Part shown: positions 1 through 7,536 of the stretch, one piece after another | Position numbering within the stretch: position 1 is the stretch's first letter | Layout of the letters: each line of letters starts with the position of its first letter | Assembly: GCF_019355935.1 (NCBI RefSeq) | Contig: NZ_CP079925.1 | Location: forward strand, 2,294,001-2,358,000 | Origin: Comamonas sp. Y33R10-2 | Lineage (GTDB): Bacteria; Pseudomonadota; Gammaproteobacteria; Burkholderiales; Burkholderiaceae_C | Direction of reading: 5' to 3' | DNA length: 64,000 bases | Program-made: the position numbers and the translations under genes | The notes under the pieces: model-generated | What the model saw: only the letters and a program-made list of their open reading frames with translations | Told to the model about the DNA's origin: nothing | Database searches by the model: none

Positions 1-22
1 GTTGTTTATGGCGTTTACTTCA

Positions 23-979
23 TCAGGCTGACAGCAAATTCGCCTTAGCTTGAGCGTACTCACGTTTGAGGCGCTGCACCAATTCAGCCGTGGGTTGCAC
101 CTTATCAACAACGCCAATGCCCTGGCCGCAACCCCAAATGTCCTTCCAGGCTTTTTGCGCACCGCCGCCAAAGTTCATCGTACTGGGGTCGGATTCGGGC
201 AGGTTCTCAGGGTCCAGACCCGCTGCGCGAATAGAAGGTGCCAAGTAGTTGCCGTGAACGCCAGTAAACAGATTGCTGTAGATCACATCATCGGATGTGC
301 CATCCACAATGGCTTGCTTATAAGCATCCGTGGCACGGGCTTCATCAGTGGCAATAAAGGCCGAGCCGATATAGGCAAAGTCTGCGCCCATGGCCTGCGC
401 TGCCAGCACCGCCCCGCCGGTCGCGATAGAGCCTGACAAGGCCAAAGGGCCGTCAAACCACTGGCGAATTTCCTGCACCAGTGCAAACGGGCTTTTCACG
501 CCCGCGTGACCACCTGCACCGGCAGCTACGGCAATCAGGCCATCTGCGCCTTTTTCAATGGCTTTGCGGGCAAACTTGTTGTTAATGATGTCGTGCAGCA
601 CCACACCACCCCAGCTGTGCACGGCTTGATTCACATCCTCGCGTGCGCCCAGGCTGGTGATGACGATGGGCACCTTGTACTTGGCGCAGACCTGCATATC
701 GTGCTCTAAGCGGTCATTGCTTTTGTGCACGATCTGGTTGATGGCAAATGGAGCGGACGGCTGCTCTGGATGGGCCTTATCCCAAGCTGCCAGAGTTTCC
801 GTGATCTCAGCGAGCCAGTCATCGAGCAGCTCGGCCGGGCGTGCATTGAGCGAAGGCATGGAGCCCACAATGCCCGCCTTGCATTGCTCAATAACAAGCT
901 TGGGATTGCTAATGATGAAAAGTGGTGAGCCGATAACAGGCAAAGCCAGTTTTTGAAGCGCGGCCGGCAGTTTGGACAT
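23..979 (-). CDS. Nitronate monooxygenase-family FMN flavoprotein
   Basis: This 318-residue TIM-barrel flavoprotein belongs to the nitronate monooxygenase / 2-nitropropane dioxygenase-like family. The flavin-phosphate loops are visible as GAGGHAG (residues 154-160), SGSIATG (182-188) and GADFAYIGSAF (198-208). Family members oxidise nitronates or act as NAD(P)H:flavin or enoyl-CoA-type reductases, so the substrate cannot be named. The start is supported by AAGGAA about nine bases upstream. It has the same fold as the IpdC-like protein at 61395-62492 but is not a close copy of it. The gene stands alone and points off the left edge. Confidence 0.8.
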   Translation of the reverse strand: MSKLPAALQKLALPVIGSPLFIISNPKLVIEQCKAGIVGSMPSLNARPAELLDDWLAEITETLAAWDKAHPEQPSAPFAINQIVHKSNDRLEHDMQVCAKYKVPIVITSLGAREDVNQAVHSWGGVVLHDIINNKFARKAIEKGADGLIAVAAGAGGHAGVKSPFALVQEIRQWFDGPLALSGSIATGGAVLAAQAMGADFAYIGSAFIATDEARATDAYKQAIVDGTSDDVIYSNLFTGVHGNYLAPSIRAAGLDPENLPESDPSTMNFGGGAQKAWKDIWGCGQGIGVVDKVQPTAELVQRLKREYAQAKANLLSA

Positions 980-1012
980 GTGTTTGTTTCCTTTTATCCG
1001 TTTTTATACAAA

Positions 1013-1056
1013 AAAAAGAGCTGTAGTGCTTATATAGATTGCACTAGTAGCTCTTA
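1013..1056. repeat. Imperfect inverted repeat (AGCT..GTGC / GCAC..AGCT)
   Basis: AAGAGCT followed by GTAGTGC is mirrored by GCACTAG and TAGCTCTT, giving an imperfect hairpin upstream of the flavoprotein gene. The arms resemble the short AGCT-centred hairpins scattered in intergenic DNA of Comamonadaceae. A related pair of arms occurs at 45618-45692. It may also work as a weak terminator. Confidence 0.45.
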
Positions 1057-1160
1057 ATTCAGAAGCATTGCAGCAGCCCATGGACGTCAGTTTCGCCGCT
1101 CTCAAGGTAGCGTCCTGTCCCGTTGGCAACAGCGTTGATTCAACACATCAATCAGATACA

Positions 1161-1198
1161 AAAAAGGCCTGTGGCATTGCGCTCACAGGCCTTTTTTT
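1161..1198 (-). terminator. Rho-independent terminator of the solute-binding protein gene
   Basis: A 13-bp perfect stem (1161-1173 with 1184-1196) with a ten-base loop carries A and T runs on its two flanks. It overlaps the stop codon of the gene ending at 1197. Confidence 0.8.
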
Positions 1199-2324
1199 AC
1201 TGCGTCACACGCCCTGAGGTGTTGACGATGGACAAGTCCACATACTTGGAGCCCACCTGCCCGGGCTTGAAATTCACCCAATAGCCGCCTAAATCCAGGG
1301 CCTCTATCCCTTTCAACGCGGCGCTTACTCTTTCAGGCGTCACAGGCTGACTGCGGCGCATAGCCTCCACGATGACTTTGGCATTCACAAAACCTTCCAT
1401 CATGGCAAAGCTCACCGGCACTTGCAGCGTTTTGCCAGCAGCGATGGTCGCATCACGGAAATCCTTGTTGAGCTTGCCTGAGACCTTATAAGGGCTAGGC
1501 ACCACCTGAGCAATCGACAAACCGCTCATGTACGACACAGGCAGGCGTTTAGCCAATTGCTCAATATCCGCTTCAGCCGTGGCATAGACCTGCGCCTTGC
1601 CGCCATCCATACGGTAAGCTTCGATAAACGCCGCCGCAGCCGTGCTCGACGCCACCAGCAAGATAGCCTGAGCAGACGACTTCGTCGCCTCTAGCTCTTG
1701 CACCGCTTTGTCAGAGCCATTTTTCTTGACCATGGCGGTAGCGACCAACTTGGCACCACTTGGCGCCACAGCCTTGGTAATCAGGTCCGTCAAATCCTTC
1801 GCATCGGGGCGCTCCTCAAACACCAAAGCCAAGCGAGTAATACCCACTGTCGCTAAATGCGTAGAGATTTTTGCCATCTGCTCGAACAGCCCAGCACGCG
1901 TGGAGAACAATTGGGCCGAGGCCAGCACACGTGTGTCCGTACTTTGATAGCCCACGAGCGGAATCGACGTTCCATCCAGCGCCTTGCTCTCCAACAAAGC
2001 CGACAAGTTGCGATTGCCAAAATAGCCCGCTAGCACCACAGGCTTGGACTCGCTGAGCAATTTACGGGTCTTGGCTACGGTCTCATCTGGATGGCCTATG
2101 TCATCGAGCACCTCCAGCTCAACCGGCTGGCCTTGCACGCCGCCAGCCTTGTTGACCTGATCAAAGTACAGGCGCATGCCCTGCGCATAGGCGCGGCCTT
2201 GACTGGCCTCTGAGCCTGACATAGGAGCAACCTGCCCCACGGTCCAAGCCTGCGCGACCAAAGTGGCCCCTGCACACAGTGCAACCACCGCGCCACGAAC
2301 CAAACCCCAATGCTTGCGATTCAT
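1197..2324 (-). CDS. ABC transporter periplasmic solute-binding protein (LivJ-type)
   Basis: This 375-residue protein begins with a signal peptide (a basic start, a hydrophobic stretch, and a likely cut after VAQA near residue 26). The mature part has the type I periplasmic-binding fold of the branched-chain amino-acid/amide receptor family, opening with VGQVAPMSGSEASQGRAYAQ. No permease or ATPase gene lies beside it, so it is an orphan receptor. In Burkholderiales such orphans often bind aromatic or other carboxylates, but the ligand cannot be read from the sequence. Confidence 0.82.
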   Translation of the reverse strand: MNRKHWGLVRGAVVALCAGATLVAQAWTVGQVAPMSGSEASQGRAYAQGMRLYFDQVNKAGGVQGQPVELEVLDDIGHPDETVAKTRKLLSESKPVVLAGYFGNRNLSALLESKALDGTSIPLVGYQSTDTRVLASAQLFSTRAGLFEQMAKISTHLATVGITRLALVFEERPDAKDLTDLITKAVAPSGAKLVATAMVKKNGSDKAVQELEATKSSAQAILLVASSTAAAAFIEAYRMDGGKAQVYATAEADIEQLAKRLPVSYMSGLSIAQVVPSPYKVSGKLNKDFRDATIAAGKTLQVPVSFAMMEGFVNAKVIVEAMRRSQPVTPERVSAALKGIEALDLGGYWVNFKPGQVGSKYVDLSIVNTSGRVTQ

Positions 2325-2430
2325 TCAGATGTCTCCCTCTTCAGTTCTGCATGTCAGCGGGAAAAGTAGTCCCAACTGCTGCAGAATTATTATGAATAAG
2401 CCCAGCGCGATACAGCGAACGCACATGGAA

Positions 2431-2455
2431 AAAGAGGGGCCATCGGCCCCTCTTT
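2431..2455 (-). terminator. Terminator after etfA
   Basis: A 10-bp perfect stem (2431-2440 with 2446-2455) with a five-base loop lies 15 bases past the etfA stop. It has an A/T-rich flank on both sides. Confidence 0.8.
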
Positions 2456-2469
2456 TGATATACGCTAAA

Positions 2470-3402
2470 TTAAAGCGCCTTGACCAGTTCCGGCACTGCC
2501 GTGAACAGATCAGCTTCCAGACCGTAATCAGCCACCGAGAAGATCGGTGCCTCAGCATCCTTGTTGATCGCAACGATCACCTTGGAGTCCTTCATACCGG
2601 CCAAATGCTGAATCGCGCCCGAGATACCGCAGGCGATATAAAGATTAGGCGCAACAATCTTGCCGGTCTGACCGACTTGCAAATCGTTAGGAGCGTAGCC
2701 TGCATCAACAGCAGCGCGGCTTGCGCCGATGGCAGCGCCCAGCTTGTCAGCCAGAGGTGACATGACTTCGGTGAACTTCTCAGCCGAGCCCAGTGCGCGA
2801 CCACCGGAGACGATGATCTTGGCAGCCGTCAGCTCAGGACGCTCGCTCTTGGTCACTTCACGGCCCACAAAGGCGCTCTTGCCGGAATCTGCCACGGCAG
2901 CCACAGCTTCCACAGCGGCGGAGCCACCAGTGGCAGCTGCTGCGTCAAAGCCCGTCGTGCGCACGGTGATGACCTTGATGGCATCAGCGGACTGCACGGT
3001 GGCGATGGCGTTACCAGCGTAGATGGGACGCTCGAAGGTGTCAGCGGAATCGACCTTGGTGATGTCGCTGATCTGGGCCACGTCCAGCTTGGCAGCAACG
3101 CGGGGGGCCACGTTCTTGCCAGCGGCAGTCGAAGGGAACAGGATGTGGCTGTAGTTGCTAGCAATAGCCAGCACTTGAGCCGCAACATTCTCAGCCAGAC
3201 CGTCTTTGAGGCTTGCGCCGTCAGCGTGGATGACCTTAGAGACGCCAGCGATCTGGGCAGCAGCAGCAGCAGCAGCAGCAGCGCCTTCACCAGCGACGAG
3301 CACGTGCACATCACCGCCGCAAGCAGCGGCAGCAGTCACGGTGTTCAGGGTCGCAGCCTTGATCGAAGCGTTGTCGTGTTCAGCAATAACGAGGGATGTC
3401 AT
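2470..3402 (-). CDS. etfA: Electron transfer flavoprotein subunit alpha
   Basis: This 310-residue alpha subunit binds the redox FAD of the ETF heterodimer. ETF takes electrons from acyl-CoA dehydrogenases and passes them to ETF:ubiquinone oxidoreductase. The C-terminal FAD domain is complete, with SGGRALGSAEKF, DLQVGQTGKIVAP and ACGISGAIQHLAG. The gene lies 14 bases after etfB and shares its transcript. A run of nine alanines near residues 45-53 is encoded by a GCA/CAG triplet run at 3258-3282. It is the likely electron acceptor for the many acyl-CoA dehydrogenases encoded further right. Confidence 0.96.
   Translation of the reverse strand: MTSLVIAEHDNASIKAATLNTVTAAAACGGDVHVLVAGEGAAAAAAAAAQIAGVSKVIHADGASLKDGLAENVAAQVLAIASNYSHILFPSTAAGKNVAPRVAAKLDVAQISDITKVDSADTFERPIYAGNAIATVQSADAIKVITVRTTGFDAAAATGGSAAVEAVAAVADSGKSAFVGREVTKSERPELTAAKIIVSGGRALGSAEKFTEVMSPLADKLGAAIGASRAAVDAGYAPNDLQVGQTGKIVAPNLYIACGISGAIQHLAGMKDSKVIVAINKDAEAPIFSVADYGLEADLFTAVPELVKAL
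3258..3282. repeat. CAG trinucleotide run inside etfA
   Basis: Eight consecutive CAG units (GCT-type alanine codons on the minus strand) encode an alanine run in the N-terminal domain of EtfA. Triplet changes here would lengthen or shorten the run without breaking the frame. Confidence 0.9.
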
Positions 3403-3416
3403 TTGTCGTTCTTCCT

Positions 3417-4166
3417 TTAGATCACTTTGGCTTCGTTCTTGAGCTTGTCGACCAGTGCGGCCACATCAGCCACCTTGACACCAGCGCCGCGCTTGGCGGG
3501 CTCGGCAACCTTCAGGGTCTTGAGGCGGGGAGCAACGTCCACACCCAAGTCTTCAGGCTTGAAGGTATCGAGCTGCTTTTTCTTGGCCTTCATGATGTTG
3601 GGCAAGGTGACGTAGCGGGGCTCGTTCAGGCGCAGGTCGGTGGTGATGATGGCGGGGATGGACAGAGACAGCGTCTCCAGACCACCGTCGACTTCACGGC
3701 TCACGGCAACCTTGTCGCCAGCAACTTCCACCTTGGAAGCGAAAGTCGCTTGGGGCAGATCTGTCAGCGCAGCCAGCATCTGGCCAGTCTGGTTGTTGTC
3801 GCCATCAATGGCTTGCTTACCCAAAATCACCAGGCCGGGCTGCTCTTTGTCAACCAAAGCCTTGAGCAGCTTGGCGATGGCCAAGGGCTGCAGGTCCACA
3901 TCGGTCTCAACCAAAATGCCGCGGTCTGCACCGATGGCCATGGCCGTGCGCAGGGTTTCCTGGCACTGAGTCACACCGCAGGAGACGACGATCACTTCAG
4001 TGACTACGCCTTTTTCTTTGAGACGAACGGCTTCTTCGACGGCGATTTCGTCAAAGGGGTTCATGCTCATCTTGACGTTGGCGATGTCTACACCCGTGCC
4101 GTCCGATTTGACGCGGACCTTCACGTTGTAGTCCACCACGCGTTTGACAGGGACCAATACCTTCAT
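3417..4166 (-). CDS. etfB: Electron transfer flavoprotein subunit beta
   Basis: This 249-residue beta subunit carries the AMP-binding part of ETF. It starts [20 protein letters not shown] and contains the family signature region around [16 protein letters not shown] and [25 protein letters not shown] lies eight bases before the ATG. It is first in the etfBA operon. Length and order are those of the housekeeping ETF of beta-proteobacteria rather than the FixAB type. Confidence 0.96.
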   Translation of the reverse strand: MKVLVPVKRVVDYNVKVRVKSDGTGVDIANVKMSMNPFDEIAVEEAVRLKEKGVVTEVIVVSCGVTQCQETLRTAMAIGADRGILVETDVDLQPLAIAKLLKALVDKEQPGLVILGKQAIDGDNNQTGQMLAALTDLPQATFASKVEVAGDKVAVSREVDGGLETLSLSIPAIITTDLRLNEPRYVTLPNIMKAKKKQLDTFKPEDLGVDVAPRLKTLKVAEPAKRGAGVKVADVAALVDKLKNEAKVI

Positions 4167-4193
4167 TGCTGCGGCTCCTTAATAATTACTGCT

Positions 4194-4215
4194 GTGACGT
4201 TTACGTAAACTCAAA
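4194..4215 (-). promoter_or_regulatory. Palindromic operator candidate upstream of etfBA
   Basis: A perfect 12-bp palindrome, GTTTACGTAAAC at 4199-4210, sits about 30 bases upstream of the etfB start, in the longer near-palindrome TGACGTTTACGTAAACTCA. Similar ACGT-centred operators have been described for MerR-family regulators of acyl-CoA and branched-chain amino-acid catabolism (LiuR), so control by such a regulator is plausible. A possible -10 (TAAAAT on the minus strand, 4222-4227) just upstream would place the palindrome at the transcription start. Confidence 0.4.
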
Positions 4216-4541
4216 TCATTTTATGCGGCACTGCAACACTCTCTACATAAGTTTCCTGCCAATCTGACGGAGATATATGCTTCAAAGTCGCTGGGCGGCA
4301 CGCGCAAAAAAGAACGACCGTTCAATTTTATGCATGCACAGTGTGGAATGAAGGGTCTCAGACGAATCAACCAAGGGTAAAACCTAGGTCAAATCAAGCC
4401 ATGAGCCTCGTGGCAGCACCTAGCAAGCCCACAAGGTACCACTCGCAAAGCCTGTGCTCGTCGTTCAAACGGACGGGCTACGTGATTTAGCAAGGCAAGC
4501 GCATGCCATGCCTCACTCGTCATAGTCACCCTGCTTTCAGA
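4216..4541. other. Non-coding stretch between the HDAC-like gene and etfBA
   Basis: No open frame with a ribosome-binding site or plausible composition is seen. It presumably holds the etfBA promoter at its left side and the 3' end of the HDAC-like transcript at its right side. No strong terminator hairpin is visible. Confidence 0.5.
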
Positions 4542-5501
4542 CTAGATATCAGCCAGCACTCGCAGATGCGCCTCCACGCTGCGCGCTAAGGGATCCATCA
4601 CATAGCCGCCTTCAAGGCAAGAGACGATACGACCCTTAGAAAAGCGCCGCGCAATCTCCTTGATACGCATGGTGATCCAAGTGAAGTCGTTTTCCGTCAT
4701 GCCTAGCTGGCCCATGTCATCGTCACGGTGGGCATCAAAACCGGCGCTGATAAAGATCATTTCAGGTTTAAAAGCTTCAAGACGCGGAATCCAAGTCATC
4801 TCCACGATCTCTCGGATATCCATGCCCTTGGTATAAGCCGCAACGGGCACATTGAGCATATTGGCCGCGGGCTCTTTGTCGCCACTGAAGGGGTAAAACG
4901 GGTGTTGAAAAATACCGCACATCAGCACCCGCGCATCGCCGGCCAGAATGTCTTCCGTGCCGTTGCCGTGGTGTACATCAAAGTCAATCACCGCCACGCG
5001 TTTGAGGTGGTGCCGCTCCAGTGCGTACTTCACGCCTACGGCCACATTGTTGAAAAAGCAAAACCCCATGGCCTGATTGCGCGTGGCATGGTGCCCAGGC
5101 GGGCGCACCGCGCAAAAAGCGTTTTCTAGCTTCCCAGCGATGACTGCATCGGTCGCAGCGAGCGTCGCTCCTGCAGCACGCAGGGCGGCCTTGAAGGTGT
5201 GGCGGTTGATCGATGTATCGGTGTCAATTTGGCGATACTGCGGCCCACCGGCGAGCAGCTCTTGCTCAAGCCGGTCGGTTAAGCCCTGCAGGGCGGCGAT
5301 GTGCATCGCATCGTGCGCCAGCTCTACTTGGTCCAAAGAGGCCAAAGGCACATCACAACGCTCCAGAGCATCGCCCACACCGCTGATGAGCAGCCGGTCC
5401 TCAATCGCATCCAGCCGCTCAGGGCTTTCAGGATGGCTTGGGCTCATCTCATGCAGCCAGCAATCCTTATGGGTGAAATAACCTGTCTTGCCCACAGTCA
5501 T
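4542..5501 (-). CDS. Histone-deacetylase-family amidohydrolase
   Basis: This 319-residue zinc hydrolase of the HDAC/AcuC/acetylpolyamine-amidohydrolase superfamily cleaves acyl-amide bonds. The active-site elements are intact: RPPGHHA with His137/His138, DFDVHHGNGTED with zinc ligands Asp175 and His177, and SAGFDAHRDD with the second zinc Asp. Bacterial members deacetylate polyamines, acetyl-lysine or small amides; which applies here is unknown. It is transcribed away from the MoxR operon, with only 36 bases between the two starts. Confidence 0.88.
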   Translation of the reverse strand: MTVGKTGYFTHKDCWLHEMSPSHPESPERLDAIEDRLLISGVGDALERCDVPLASLDQVELAHDAMHIAALQGLTDRLEQELLAGGPQYRQIDTDTSINRHTFKAALRAAGATLAATDAVIAGKLENAFCAVRPPGHHATRNQAMGFCFFNNVAVGVKYALERHHLKRVAVIDFDVHHGNGTEDILAGDARVLMCGIFQHPFYPFSGDKEPAANMLNVPVAAYTKGMDIREIVEMTWIPRLEAFKPEMIFISAGFDAHRDDDMGQLGMTENDFTWITMRIKEIARRFSKGRIVSCLEGGYVMDPLARSVEAHLRVLADI

Positions 5502-5537
5502 GTCTCCGCTATCGCTTATTTAGGATATGTTTCTGCC

Positions 5538-6458
5538 ATGCATGCACAGAACACAATTAATGCGCTTTTAAACCAGCTTAACACGGTGATGGAGGGCAAG
5601 CCGGACCAGGTCCGAGACGGCGTCGCTTGCCTGTTGGCAGGCGGTCACTTGCTGATTGAGGATGTTCCCGGCGTGGGCAAAACCACGCTGGCCCACGCTC
5701 TGGCACACAGTTTTGGCCTGCAGTTCTCTCGCGTGCAATTCACCGCTGACTTGATGCCCAGCGACTTAACGGGCGTCTCCATCTACGACCGGGGCCAAGA
5801 AGCCTTTATCTTTCACCGCGGCCCCGTCTTTGCGCAACTGCTGCTGGCCGACGAAATCAACCGAGCCAGCCCCAAAACCCAAAGCGCGCTGCTCGAAGCA
5901 ATGGAAGAGCGCCAAGTCACCGCCGAGGGCAAAACACACAGCCTTCCCTTGCCTTTCTTTGTGATCGCCACGCAAAACCCGCTCGATCAATTGGGCACCT
6001 TCCCCCTGCCTGAAAGCCAGCTCGACCGCTTCCTAATGCGCATCAGCTTGGGCTACCCTTCGCGCGATGCAGAGCGCAGGCTGCTGACTGGCAACGGACG
6101 CCGCTCTGCCGCCGATGCACTGCAGCCCGTCATCAATCAAGAACTGCTGCTGCAACTGCAAGCCGCCGCGCTGGCAGTGCATGTCAGCGATGCGCTGCTG
6201 AACTATGTGCAAGACCTGATTGCCGCCACACGCAACGGCCAGTGGTTTGCCCAAGGCTTGTCCCCCCGAGCAGGCATTGCACTGCTGCGCGCCGCCAAAA
6301 CTATTGCTCTGATGGAAGGGCGCGACTATGTGGCGCCAGATGATGTGCAAGCCATCTTGCCGCAAGTAATTGCCCACCGCCTTGTGCCCGTAGGCCATGC
6401 CGGCAGGGGCGCGGTGGAGCAGGTGCGCGCCATGATGCAGACCGTAGCGCTGTCTTGA
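5538..6458 (+). CDS. MoxR-family AAA+ ATPase
   Basis: This 306-residue ATPase has Walker A GVGKTT (residues 45-50), Walker B LLLADE (101-106), a sensor region around FFVIATQNPLDQLGTFPLPE, and the C-terminal lid of the MoxR family. MoxR proteins act as chaperones for von Willebrand-type or DUF58 partners. A longer in-frame reading from 5301 would run through the divergent HDAC-like gene, so the ATG at 5538 is preferred. It heads a four-gene run with DUF58, transglutaminase and MltB genes. Confidence 0.92.
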   Translation: MHAQNTINALLNQLNTVMEGKPDQVRDGVACLLAGGHLLIEDVPGVGKTTLAHALAHSFGLQFSRVQFTADLMPSDLTGVSIYDRGQEAFIFHRGPVFAQLLLADEINRASPKTQSALLEAMEERQVTAEGKTHSLPLPFFVIATQNPLDQLGTFPLPESQLDRFLMRISLGYPSRDAERRLLTGNGRRSAADALQPVINQELLLQLQAAALAVHVSDALLNYVQDLIAATRNGQWFAQGLSPRAGIALLRAAKTIALMEGRDYVAPDDVQAILPQVIAHRLVPVGHAGRGAVEQVRAMMQTVALS

Positions 6459-6489
6459 TGACGATGAACTTCACAATGAATTTCATAGC

Positions 6490-7536
6490 ATGAAGTCCAA
6501 TATATTCAATGGTGAGAAGCCAAAAACACTGAATATTTTCCAACGACTATCCCCCAGCGCCCAATTTCGCGCTTGGATGTTTGCGCGCCTGCCGCGTGCC
6601 GACCAGCTCACCCTGACTCAGGGCAATGTCTACATCCTGCCTTCTAAAGCGGGCTGGGCCATGCTGGCCACGCTGATCGTGCTGCTGATTGCCGCCATCA
6701 ACTACCAACTTAGCCTTGGCTATCTGCTCACCTTTTTGCTAGCCGGCAGCGCCGCCGCCAGCATGGTGGTGGGCCACGGTAATTTGTGCGGCCTGCAACT
6801 GAGCCTGAGTCAAAGCGGCAGCAAAGGGGGCTGCTTTGCCCATGCACCCTGCCCCATGCATATCCAACTGCACAACAGCCGCCGCAGCCGCCGCTGGGGC
6901 ATAGGCTTGGCGCTGCACCAAGCGCGCCAAAGCGCTGATCATTCAGACTCATGGAGCTGGGTTGATGTGCCCGAGATGGGCAGCACCGCCGTGCAACTGA
7001 GCTTTGTGCCAGAGCAACGCGGCCTGCATGACTTGCCCCCTGTTTCCATACTCACACGCTACCCGCTGGGTGCTTTTCGCGTCTGGGCATTGTGGCGACC
7101 AAAAACTCAGGTCTGGGTCTACCCCACCCCAGAGGCCAGCGCCCCACCCCTGCCGCCCGCCAGCCCCGAAGCCGGTGGCCGCAGCAGCGCGCAGGTGCGC
7201 AGTGGCGAAGAATTTGACGGCGTGCGCGCCTATCAAACGGGCGACCCGCTCAAACTGGTAGTGTGGAAAAAAGCCGCCCAGTCTTTTGCCGCCGGCGGCC
7301 ACCAACTGATAAGCCGCGACCGGCCTTTTGCCCACCACCACAGACTGTGGCTCGACATTCGCCAGACCGGCCTAGCTGAGCACGAAGCGCGCTTATCTCG
7401 CCTGACGGCCTGGGTACTCATGGCCGATCAGCAAGGCCGCACATGGGGCATGCGATTGTCTGGCAGCAAAGAAATTTCCCCCGGCAGCGGCGCGCAGCAC
7501 GTGACGCGTTGCCTTGAAGCATTAGCGGCATCATGA
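6490..7536 (+). CDS. DUF58 domain protein
   Basis: This 348-residue protein has two hydrophobic segments near residues 55-95 (MLATLIVLLIAAINYQLSLG and the stretch after it). The C-terminal DUF58 signature is GEEFDGVRAYQTGDPLKLVV near residues 238-257. DUF58 proteins occur with MoxR ATPases and transglutaminase membrane proteins, and are thought to work together at the cell envelope. It starts 31 bases after the MoxR gene and overlaps the next gene by four bases. The ribosome-binding site is weak, so the start is uncertain. Confidence 0.88.
   Translation: MKSNIFNGEKPKTLNIFQRLSPSAQFRAWMFARLPRADQLTLTQGNVYILPSKAGWAMLATLIVLLIAAINYQLSLGYLLTFLLAGSAAASMVVGHGNLCGLQLSLSQSGSKGGCFAHAPCPMHIQLHNSRRSRRWGIGLALHQARQSADHSDSWSWVDVPEMGSTAVQLSFVPEQRGLHDLPPVSILTRYPLGAFRVWALWRPKTQVWVYPTPEASAPPLPPASPEAGGRSSAQVRSGEEFDGVRAYQTGDPLKLVVWKKAAQSFAAGGHQLISRDRPFAHHHRLWLDIRQTGLAEHEARLSRLTAWVLMADQQGRTWGMRLSGSKEISPGSGAQHVTRCLEALAAS

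Noticed and set aside
3396..4208. 270-codon plus-strand frame over etfB
   Set aside because: It is antisense to a clear EtfB gene.
4182..4214. MerR-type promoter with a 20-bp spacer (TTGAGT and TAATTA, minus strand)
   Set aside because: Its start point would fall on the AAGGAG of etfB, leaving no room for the ribosome-binding site; only the palindrome is reported.
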